Source: Moraxellaceae bacterium (GTDB taxonomy: Bacteria > Pseudomonadota > Gammaproteobacteria > Pseudomonadales > Moraxellaceae). Taken from it: a stretch of DNA of 5,184 bases. Of the stretch, positions 1-5,184 are shown in pieces (positions within the stretch are counted from its first letter, which is position 1; every line of letters starts with the position of its first letter). The notes beneath the pieces are model-generated. The model was given only the letters and a program-made list of their open reading frames with translations, was not told the DNA's origin and made no database searches. The translations under genes and the position numbers were made by a program. The stretch spans positions 1 to 5,184 of the forward strand of contig JAJNDL010000157.1 in assembly GCA_021156385.1 (NCBI GenBank), read 5' to 3'.

Positions 1-717
<717 letters not shown>

Positions 718-721
<4 letters not shown>

Positions 722-1242
722 TTCTTTTTGTCCTTTTCCCGGGGCTTGTTGCCGCGTGCCTGGGCCGGGAAGACGAGCTGCACGCGATTGGCGCCTTCGC
801 CCCTGGCATCGACCTGCTGGCGCAGGCTGTTGTAGGTGATGGTATTGCCCGCGAAGCTGGAGCCATCCTGGCGCAGCCTGGCGTTGCCGTTCAGGGTGAT
901 GACCTCATTCGCGGCGTCGTAATCGATGCGCGCGGCTTCCGCCGTCACCAGGCCTTTCTTCGGGTCGGGCTGCTGCTGGTAGCGGGCCGGTGCGCCACGC
1001 GCTTCCGTCGTGGTGATGACGCCGTCCTTGTCGACCTTGACGACGATTTCCTCGGCGCGGATTTCCAGCGTGCCCTGCTTGATGACCACCGCACCGGTAT
1101 AGGTGGCGATGCCGGTCTTCTCGTTGAAGCGGGCGCTGTTGGCGGACACCTGCACCGGCTGTTCACGGTCCGTGGGCAGGGCGAGGGCCGGCAGCGGCAG
1201 CAGCAGCGCCAGGACAAATAAATCAGCGGGTAGCAGGCGCAT
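718..1242 (-). CDS. lptA: LptA, periplasmic LPS bridge protein
   Basis: LptA forms the head-to-tail beta-jellyroll bridge that carries LPS across the periplasm from LptC to LptD. The 174-aa product starts with a signal peptide: a hydrophobic stretch at about residues 8-21 with an AxA site (A19-L20-A21), so cleavage is expected after residue 21. The mature part matches the OstA/LptA domain. Its opening strand region is [15 protein letters not shown] (25-39), followed by [22 protein letters not shown] (in about 48-68), LNGNARLRQ (117-125) and [14 protein letters not shown] (135-148). The C-terminus is a short charged tail (about 163-174, Lys/Arg-rich), as in E. coli LptA. The length is close to the E. 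coli protein (185 aa). The start lies 20 nt inside the end of lptC, with only a weak GGAA upstream, so translation is probably coupled to lptC. The stop overlaps the lptB start. Confidence 0.96.
731..735 (-). promoter_or_regulatory. Ribosome binding site for the lptB TTG start
   Basis: On the minus strand AAGGA lies 9 nt before the TTG at 721-719, inside the 3' end of lptA. A second in-frame TTG lies three codons downstream. The spacing and the overlap with the lptA stop favour the first TTG. Confidence 0.6.
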
Positions 1243-1789
1243 AGTTTCCAGTCACTCTGGCGGAGAGTTCGAGCTCCCCGGCTTTCATGTCGGCCTTGAG
1301 TCCGCGGCTGGCCAGGCGGCCGCGCGGACTGTCTATCTGCACGTCGGCGCGGGTGGCGAGGCGTTCTTCGCGCGGATAGACGTAGAGCTCGGTGGTGTTG
1401 AAGGTCAGGGGAACGGCGTCCGGATCGCGGCGCTCGGCACGCACCCCGCCGCCGAAGCGCACCACGGTGTTCTCGTCGTGGCTGGTGCCGTGTTCGGCCG
1501 TGACACGCCAGGCTTCGCGGCCTTTGTCGTAGAGGCGAAACACCGGTGCATCGAGCTGCGCTTCGTCACGCGGGCGGTCGTAGTGGCGCAGCTCGCGGGC
1601 CTGCATGTGACGGAGCAGCCGGCCTTTCTCATCGGTTTCGATGCCGGTGATGCCAGTGGCGACATAATCGGGACGTCGCTCCGTGTCCGGTGCAACGTCG
1701 GCCTGCTGCCCGCTGATTCCCCAGTAATAGCCGAAGCCGCCCAGAACGAGCAGCACGCCGGCAAGGCTGAGGATGTTGCGGGTATCCAT
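1223..1789 (-). CDS. lptC: LptC, membrane-anchored LPS acceptor
   Basis: LptC is a single-pass inner-membrane protein that receives LPS from LptB2FG and hands it to LptA. The 188-aa product has a short N-terminal cytoplasmic end, one membrane segment at about residues 7-24 (rich in Leu, Val and Gly) and a periplasmic beta-jellyroll domain. Family features are PDYVATGITG (40-49), the segment ending in ELRHY (66-70) that precedes LDAPVFRLY (79-87), and the C-terminal repeats TRADVQIDSPRGRLASRGL (146-164) and MKAGELEL (168-175). E. coli LptC is 191 aa. LptC is poorly conserved between groups, so the call rests on this pattern and on the position between kdsC and lptA, which is the standard order. 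The ATG is 13 nt after the kdsC stop; GAGGG overlapping that stop is the likely ribosome site, 10 nt before the start. Confidence 0.95.
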   Translation of the reverse strand: MDTRNILSLAGVLLVLGGFGYYWGISGQQADVAPDTERRPDYVATGITGIETDEKGRLLRHMQARELRHYDRPRDEAQLDAPVFRLYDKGREAWRVTAEHGTSHDENTVVRFGGGVRAERRDPDAVPLTFNTTELYVYPREERLATRADVQIDSPRGRLASRGLKADMKAGELELSARVTGNYAPATR

Positions 1790-1802
1790 TACGCCCGGGC
1801 CC

Positions 1803-2348
1803 TCACTCGTGGTGCAGGTAGGGTGCCAGTGCCGCCTCGTAGCGGTTCTGGGCCTTGAGGATCAGGTCGCACACTTCGCGGACGGCACCGCGGCCGCCCT
1901 CCAGCTGCGTCACGTAGTCGGCGTGGATGCGCAGCTCGCTGTGCGCGTTGGCAACGGCAATGCCGAGACCGACCTTGATCAGCGCCGGCAGGTCGGGCCA
2001 GTCGTCGCCGACGTAGGCGACCTGCTCCAGCGGAATGCCGAGTTCCCCCGTGAGTTCGCGCAACGCGACGAGCTTGTCCTCGCGACCTTGCAAAAGGTGC
2101 CGGATGCCGAGGTTGGCGGCACGGCGCCCGACCAGCTGCGTGTTGCGGCCGGTAATGATCGCGCATTGCACGCCGGCGGCCTGCAGCAGCTTCAGGCCGT
2201 GGCCATCCTGGATGTCGAAGGTCTTCAGCTCGTTGCCGTCCTCGGAAAAGTAAAGACGACCGTCGGTGAGCACGCCATCGACGTCCAGCGCCAGCAGGCG
2301 GACATTTGCCGCCAGCTTCATGACTTCATCCATCTGGGTTCCCTGCAT
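1803..2348 (-). CDS. kdsC: KdsC, 3-deoxy-D-manno-octulosonate 8-phosphate phosphatase
   Basis: KdsC removes the phosphate from KDO 8-phosphate to give KDO, the LPS inner-core sugar. It is a cytosolic HAD-superfamily phosphatase of the small, capless type, usually tetrameric. From the ATG at 2348 the product is 181 aa. Motif I is LDVDGVLTDG, with nucleophile D22 and acid/base D24. Motif II is AIITGRNT, with T66. Motif III is K92 in the stretch QGREDKL. Motif IV is GDDWPDLP (114-121) with metal-binding D115 and D116. The C-terminal GGRGAVREVCDLIL (151-164) is typical of KdsC. The start is uncertain. ATG 2348 has GGGAG 7 nt upstream and shares one base with the kdsD stop (TGATG), so I prefer it. 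GTG at 2351 (182 aa) and ATG at 2333 or 2321 are alternatives and leave the catalytic domain whole. Coupling to kdsD pairs two steps of KDO synthesis. Confidence 0.97.
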   Translation of the reverse strand: MQGTQMDEVMKLAANVRLLALDVDGVLTDGRLYFSEDGNELKTFDIQDGHGLKLLQAAGVQCAIITGRNTQLVGRRAANLGIRHLLQGREDKLVALRELTGELGIPLEQVAYVGDDWPDLPALIKVGLGIAVANAHSELRIHADYVTQLEGGRGAVREVCDLILKAQNRYEAALAPYLHHE

Positions 2349-3349
2349 CACATCACTCCCGCGCGCAGCAGGTTGTGCATGTTGAGCGCGCCGACCGGGC
2401 GGTTGTCCGCATCGACCACGATCACGCCGTTGATCTTGCGCTCTTCCATGATGGCGAGCGCTTCGGCGGCGAGCAGGTGAGCACCGACGGTGGTGGGGCC
2501 GGAAATCATGACCTGCTCGATCGGCGTCGCATGGATGTCCACCTTGTGGTCCAGGCTGCGGCGCAGGTCGCCGTCGGTGTAGAGGCCGGCCAGGCGGCCG
2601 TCGCCGTCGACCACCGCGGTCATGCCGAGGCCTTTCTTGGTGATCTCCATGAGCGCGTCGATCACGAGCGTGCCGGCTTTCACCACCGGGACCTGCGTTC
2701 CCTTGTTCATGACGTCTTCCACGCGCAGCAGCAGCTTGCGGCCCAGTGAGCCGCCGGGATGCGACATGGCGAAATCTTCGGCGGTGAAGCCGCGGGCCTC
2801 CAGCAGCGCCACGGCAATGGCATCGCCCAGCACCAGGGTGGCGGTGGTGGAGGAGGTCGGCGCGAGGCCCAGCGAGCAGGCTTCGGGCGACTTGCCGATC
2901 TCCAGGCTGACGTCGGCGGCGCGCGCCAGCGTGGAGTTGGCGTTGTTGGTGATGGAGACGAGCTTGGCATGCATGCGCTTGATCAGCGGCACGATGGTCA
3001 GTATCTCGCCGGTCTCTCCGGAGTTGGAAATGGCGATGACCACGTCCTGTGGCGTGATCATGCCGAGATCGCCATGGCTGGCCTCGCCCGGATGCACGAA
3101 GAAGGCCGGGGTGCCGGTGGAGGCGAGGGTGGCGGCGATCTTGTTGCCGATGTGGCCGGACTTGCCCATGCCGGTCACGACCACGCGGCCCCTGCCTTCC
3201 AGCATGATCTGGCAGGCGCGCTGGAAGCTCTCGTTGATGTGGGGTTTCAGGTTCTCGAGCGCGGTCTGCTCGATCTGGATCACGCGCTGGCCGGCGCGTA
3301 TGAAGTCGAAGTCGGCCATGTTCTGTCTCGGGTCACGGAAGCCGCGCAT
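2348..3349 (-). CDS. kdsD: KdsD, D-arabinose 5-phosphate isomerase
   Basis: KdsD converts D-ribulose 5-phosphate to D-arabinose 5-phosphate, the first committed step towards KDO. The 333-aa product has a SIS sugar-isomerase domain (about 45-180) followed by two CBS domains (about 212-270 and 280-333). It aligns along its length with E. coli KdsD (328 aa, from memory). Motifs include MGKSGHIG (61-68), FFVHPGEASHGDLGM (83-97), ISNSGETGE (107-115), APTSSTTATLVLGDA (163-177) and the MSHPGGSLGRKLLLRV segment (195-210). The residues matching the reported E. coli catalytic set K59, E111, E152 and H193 are present as K63, E115, E156 and H197. The start at 3349 has GGGGAGG 10 nt upstream. ATG 3319, ten codons later, gives an N-terminus closer to Pseudomonas homologues and has a weak GAGA 6 nt upstream, so the exact start is open. 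It is the first gene of the minus-strand operon and diverges from mlaF. Confidence 0.97.
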   Translation of the reverse strand: MRGFRDPRQNMADFDFIRAGQRVIQIEQTALENLKPHINESFQRACQIMLEGRGRVVVTGMGKSGHIGNKIAATLASTGTPAFFVHPGEASHGDLGMITPQDVVIAISNSGETGEILTIVPLIKRMHAKLVSITNNANSTLARAADVSLEIGKSPEACSLGLAPTSSTTATLVLGDAIAVALLEARGFTAEDFAMSHPGGSLGRKLLLRVEDVMNKGTQVPVVKAGTLVIDALMEITKKGLGMTAVVDGDGRLAGLYTDGDLRRSLDHKVDIHATPIEQVMISGPTTVGAHLLAAEALAIMEERKINGVIVVDADNRPVGALNMHNLLRAGVM

Positions 3350-3359
3350 TATCCCTCAG

Positions 3360-3366
3360 CCTCCCC
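3360..3366 (-). promoter_or_regulatory. Ribosome binding site for the upstream kdsD start
   Basis: On the minus strand GGGGAGG lies 10 nt before the ATG at 3349. A second purine run, GAGGG (3357-3353), is only 3 nt from the start and probably too close. The site supports the longer kdsD product over the internal ATG at 3319, but does not prove it. Confidence 0.45.
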
Positions 3367-3396
3367 GGAAAAACCTACTGCCATCCGTGTCCAGTC

Positions 3397-3425
3397 GTTA
3401 CAGAGCACCTACGCAGTCCTGTGAT
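3397..3425 (-). promoter_or_regulatory. Candidate promoter for the kdsD-kdsC-lptCAB operon
   Basis: On the minus strand ATCACA (3425-3420) and TGTAAC (3402-3397) are separated by 17 nt, each matching the sigma-70 consensus at four of six positions. Transcription would start near 3390, about 40 nt before the kdsD ATG at 3349. The match is modest and other starts are possible. Some promoter for kdsD is expected here, because the next gene upstream runs the other way. Confidence 0.3.
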
Positions 3426-3444
3426 TCCGGTCGCGGCGGCAGCA

Positions 3445-3473
3445 TCGTTACCGAACGGCAGGAGTGCTATAGT
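3445..3473 (+). promoter_or_regulatory. Extended -10 promoter for the mla operon
   Basis: TGCTATAGT at 3465-3473 is an extended -10 element: TG, one base, then TATAGT, which matches TATAAT at five of six positions. The -35 region 17 nt upstream, TCGTTA (3445-3450), is weak at three of six, as is usual for extended -10 promoters. The start of transcription would be near 3480, leaving a leader of about 40 nt before mlaF. This is the best sigma-70-like signal in the intergenic region. Confidence 0.6.
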
Positions 3474-3519
3474 CCGCCCACTTTACGTACGGACCCGGCC
3501 CTGCCGGAATGACGGATAC

Positions 3520-4359
3520 ATGACGGACAGTCCAGCCCATCAGCCTCCCGCCTCGGCCGACAACCTGGTCGAGATCCGCAATCTGGTCTTCCACCGCGGC
3601 AAGCGCGCCATCTTCGACGGCGTCAGCGTCAACATCGCCCGCGGCAAGGTCACCGCCATCATGGGACCCTCCGGCTGCGGCAAGACCACCCTGCTGCGCT
3701 TCATCGGCGGCCAGCTCCGCCCCGACGCCGGGCAGGTGCTGGTGGAAGGCCGCAACGTGCCCGACCTCGGCCGCAGCGAACTCTTCGCCACCCGCGCGAA
3801 GATGGGGCTGCTCTTCCAGTCCGGGGCACTCTTCACGGACCTCTCCGTCTACGAGAACGTGGCCTTTCCGCTGCGGGCCCATACCAGCCTGTCCGAGGAG
3901 CTGATCCGCGAGCTGGTACTCATGAAACTGGAGGCCGTGGGCCTGCGCGGGGCCGAGAACCTGATGCCGGCCGAGCTCTCCGGCGGCATGAACCGCCGTG
4001 CCGCCCTGGCCCGCACCATTGCCCTCGATCCGGCCCTCATCATGTACGACGAGCCTTTCGCCGGCCAGGACCCCATCGTCATGGGCGTACTGGTGACGCT
4101 GATCCGCACCTTGCGCGAGGCGCTAGGCCTCACCACCGTCATCGTCTCCCACGACATCGAGGAAACCCTGTCCATCGCCGACTACATCTATGTGCTGGCA
4201 GGCGGCAAGGTCATCGGCGAGGGCACCCGGGAGGAGCTGGAGGCTTCGGACTCACCCTTGGTGCGCCAGTTCCTGCATGGTGAGCCCGACGGCCCCGTAC
4301 GCTTCCGCTACCCGGTGCCGACCTTTGCCGAAGAGCTCAAGACGGGAGGGCGTGCCTGA
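3520..4359 (+). CDS. mlaF: MlaF, ATPase of the Mla phospholipid transporter
   Basis: MlaF is the cytoplasmic ATPase of the inner-membrane MlaFEDB complex, which moves phospholipids between the inner membrane and the periplasmic carrier MlaC. From ATG 3520 the product is 279 aa. It has Walker A GPSGCGKT (49-56), the Q-loop at Q100 in [22 protein letters not shown] (in about 97-118), signature LSGGM (153-157), Walker [14 protein letters not shown] (173-185) with catalytic E178, and the switch H211 in [12 protein letters not shown] and the LSGGM signature are typical of MlaF rather than of LptB. The C-terminal tail with [18 protein letters not shown] matches the MlaF extension that, in E. coli structures, contacts the partner subunit. 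A start at GTG 3421 is unlikely, since it lies upstream of the -10 element and would add 33 residues unlike the family. The ribosome site is weak. The stop overlaps the mlaE start (TGATG). Confidence 0.97.
   Translation: MTDSPAHQPPASADNLVEIRNLVFHRGKRAIFDGVSVNIARGKVTAIMGPSGCGKTTLLRFIGGQLRPDAGQVLVEGRNVPDLGRSELFATRAKMGLLFQSGALFTDLSVYENVAFPLRAHTSLSEELIRELVLMKLEAVGLRGAENLMPAELSGGMNRRAALARTIALDPALIMYDEPFAGQDPIVMGVLVTLIRTLREALGLTTVIVSHDIEETLSIADYIYVLAGGKVIGEGTREELEASDSPLVRQFLHGEPDGPVRFRYPVPTFAEELKTGGRA
4344..4350 (+). promoter_or_regulatory. Ribosome binding site for mlaE
   Basis: GGGAGGG lies 8 nt before the mlaE ATG at 4359, inside the last codons of mlaF. This strong site, together with the TGATG overlap, shows that mlaE was built for efficient coupled translation, even though its reading frame is now interrupted. 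Confidence 0.65.
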
Positions 4360-4679
4360 TGGAAGCCATCCGCCGCCTGGGCGAGGACGCCCTGGATGTC
4401 CTGCGTACCATCGGTGCCTCCGGCGTCTTCCTGTTCCAGTCGCTTGTCGCCGTGCCGAACCTGCGCACCGGCTTCCCGCTGCTCCTGAAGCAGCTCTATG
4501 CCGTGGGCGTGCTGTCCCTGGCCATCATCGTGGTGTCCGGTCTCTTCATCGGCATGGTGCTGGGCCTGCAGGGCTACAACATCCTGATCACCTACGGCAG
4601 CGAGCAGGCGCTGGGCACCATGGTCGCCCTGACCCTGACCGCGCCGGCTCCGCACTCACGGCCGAGATCGGTCTCATGA
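4359..4679 (+). CDS. mlaE: N-terminal fragment of MlaE (106 aa, last 13 residues out of frame)
   Basis: This is the open part of the broken permease gene. Residues 1-93 are real MlaE. The amphipathic N-terminal helix is about 1-35, followed by [21 protein letters not shown] (in about 41-61) and the membrane segment with [14 protein letters not shown] (61-74). After L93 the residues [13 protein letters not shown] are read in the wrong frame and end at the TGA at 4677-4679. The fragment would span only the first membrane segments and lacks the coupling region for MlaF, so it is unlikely to work alone. Confidence 0.7.
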   Translation: MEAIRRLGEDALDVLRTIGASGVFLFQSLVAVPNLRTGFPLLLKQLYAVGVLSLAIIVVSGLFIGMVLGLQGYNILITYGSEQALGTMVALTLTAPAPHSRPRSVS

Positions 4680-5095
4680 AGGCCACCGAACAGCTCTCCA
4701 GCATGGAGATGATCGGCGTCGACCCGCTGCGCCGCATAGTGGCGCCGCGTTTCTGGGCCGGCTTCTACTCCATGCCGCTGCTGGCGCTGATCTTCACCGC
4801 CGTCGGCATCCTCGGTGGCCGCCTGGTCGGCGTGGACTGGCTGGGCATCTACGAAGGCTCCTACTGGATGAACATGCAGGGCTCGGTCGAGTTCTGGGAC
4901 GACGTGGCCAACGGCATCATCAAGAGCATCGTGTTCGGCGCCGCCGTGACCTGGATCGCCGTCTTCCAGGGCTACGACTGCGAGCCCACCAGCGAGGGCA
5001 TCTCGCGCGCCACCACGCGCACCGTGGTTTATGGATCCCTGGCGGTGCTGGGGCTGGATTTCGTGCTCACCGCCGTCATGTTTGGAGGCTTCTGA
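4676..5095 (+). CDS. mlaE: C-terminal fragment of MlaE (possible 139-aa restart product)
   Basis: The frame carrying the C-terminal half of MlaE is open from well before 4640 to 5095. Its first ATG within true MlaE sequence is at 4676 and shares ATGA with the stop of the N-terminal fragment. Only a weak GAGA (4664-4667) lies upstream, 8 nt before the ATG. The product would contain [20 protein letters not shown], the conserved loop that contacts the MlaF ATPase, then membrane segments with [20 protein letters not shown], and the family C-terminus [20 protein letters not shown] followed by [12 protein letters not shown]. Whether this piece is made is unknown. An open frame continuing upstream into mlaF from 4190 is out of frame with real protein and should be ignored before 4640. 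Confidence 0.5.
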   Translation: MKATEQLSSMEMIGVDPLRRIVAPRFWAGFYSMPLLALIFTAVGILGGRLVGVDWLGIYEGSYWMNMQGSVEFWDDVANGIIKSIVFGAAVTWIAVFQGYDCEPTSEGISRATTRTVVYGSLAVLGLDFVLTAVMFGGF

Positions 5096-5098
5096 GGA

Positions 5099-5184
5099 AT
5101 GCGTACCCGCGTAATCGAAATGGCCGTCGGCCTCTTCATGGTGGCCGGCATCGCCGCGCTCTTCTTCCTGGCCATCAAGGTCAG
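5099..5184 (+). CDS. mlaD: MlaD, periplasmic MCE-domain subunit of the Mla transporter (5' end only)
   Basis: MlaD is anchored in the inner membrane and forms a hexameric MCE ring through which phospholipids pass between MlaE and MlaC. Only 28 codons are in the window. They encode MRTRVIEMAVGLFMVAGIAA followed by LFFLAIKV, which matches the family pattern of a short charged start, the E-x-x-VG-[LI]-F motif and one membrane segment (about 8-26). The MCE domain would lie beyond the right edge. The ATG is 3 nt after the mlaE stop, with GGAGG (5084-5088) 10 nt upstream. Position after mlaE supports the call. Upstream mlaE breakage may reduce its coupled translation. Confidence 0.9.
   Translation, partial: MRTRVIEMAVGLFMVAGIAALFFLAIKV

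Larger units (their letters stand above)
4359..5095 (+). pseudogene. mlaE: mlaE, permease of the Mla phospholipid transporter, disrupted by an internal deletion and frameshift
   Basis: MlaE is the multi-pass inner-membrane permease that dimerises with MlaF bound below and the MlaD hexamer above, forming the lipid pocket. Both ends are present and normal, but in different frames. Residues 1-93, up to MVALTL, are read from 4359. The match resumes in another frame at 4640 with [11 protein letters not shown] and runs to the TGA at 5093-5095 (151 residues). E. coli MlaE has LRELGPVVAALLFAG between these parts (about 96-110). Here only 2 nt stand in place of about 45, a net loss of about 43 nt. A repaired protein would be about 259 aa against 260 in E. 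coli, so no other piece is missing. The missing stretch is among the most conserved in the family and, from memory, includes the Arg-Glu pair near the lipid pocket. The flanking mlaF and mlaD look intact. A true mutation and an assembly or sequencing error cannot be told apart here. Confidence 0.88.

Noticed and set aside
3468..3473. CTATAG palindrome used as a minus-strand -10 element (TATAGC).
   Set aside because: It lacks a plausible -35 at the right distance on that strand and would give an unusually long kdsD leader. The plus-strand extended -10 explains it better.
3495..3507. Small inverted repeat CCGGC-CCT-GCCGG in the mlaF leader, considered as a terminator or RNA switch.
   Set aside because: The stem is only 5 bp and has no U-tract. 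It is too small to call a terminator, and no riboswitch-like structure surrounds it.
3421..3519. N-terminal extension of MlaF from GTG 3421.
   Set aside because: It would start upstream of the extended -10 element at 3465-3473 and add 33 residues absent from known MlaF proteins.
3448..4175. Minus-strand open frames opposite mlaF (3448-3882, 3849-4175).
   Set aside because: They are antisense to a clear MlaF with all ATPase motifs. The predicted products show no recognisable domains.
4620..4679. Programmed ribosomal frameshift as the explanation for the two mlaE frames.
   Set aside because: A frameshift alone would not explain about 14-15 missing residues of a conserved segment. No slippery heptamer is visible at the junction.
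4190..5095. A single 301-aa open frame overlapping mlaF and covering the mlaE C-terminus.
   Set aside because: Before 4640 it is an out-of-frame reading of mlaF and the mlaE N-terminal half, both of which match their families in other frames. Only the part from 4640 on is real MlaE.

Overview
The window is a dense, high-GC stretch of a Gram-negative chromosome. It carries two divergently transcribed operons that build and maintain the outer membrane. The gene content and divergent order (mlaFED one way; kdsD-kdsC-lptC-lptA-lptB the other) match the layout I recall for Pseudomonas-type Gammaproteobacteria, not Escherichia coli, where these genes run in one direction. With the high GC, this suggests a gammaproteobacterium outside the Enterobacterales. 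The genus cannot be read from the sequence.

Minus strand, read from 3349 down to 1: kdsD (arabinose 5-phosphate isomerase), kdsC (KDO 8-phosphate phosphatase), lptC, lptA and lptB (running off the left edge). The genes are tightly packed: kdsD/kdsC share a TGATG overlap, kdsC/lptC are 13 nt apart, lptC/lptA overlap by 20 nt, and lptA/lptB share a TTGA overlap with a TTG start. KdsD and KdsC make KDO for the LPS inner core. LptC, LptA and LptB belong to the machine that extracts LPS from the inner membrane and carries it across the periplasm.

Centre, 3350-3519: a 170-bp intergenic region. It holds a good extended -10 promoter facing mlaF and a weaker candidate facing kdsD, plus a repeated 12-bp element spaced 50 bp apart.

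Plus strand, 3520 to the right edge: mlaF (ATPase), mlaE (permease) and the first 28 codons of mlaD. These encode the inner-membrane ABC complex that moves phospholipids between the membranes and keeps the outer leaflet LPS-rich. The two operons therefore serve one aim, outer-membrane asymmetry.

The main anomaly is that mlaE is broken. Near 4638 about 43 nt of the most conserved part of the gene appear to be missing, and the frame changes. The N-terminal 93 residues and the C-terminal 151 residues are both normal MlaE sequence. This is either a genuine loss-of-function deletion or an assembly error. I found no RNA gene, CRISPR array, mobile element or unknown gene system in the window.
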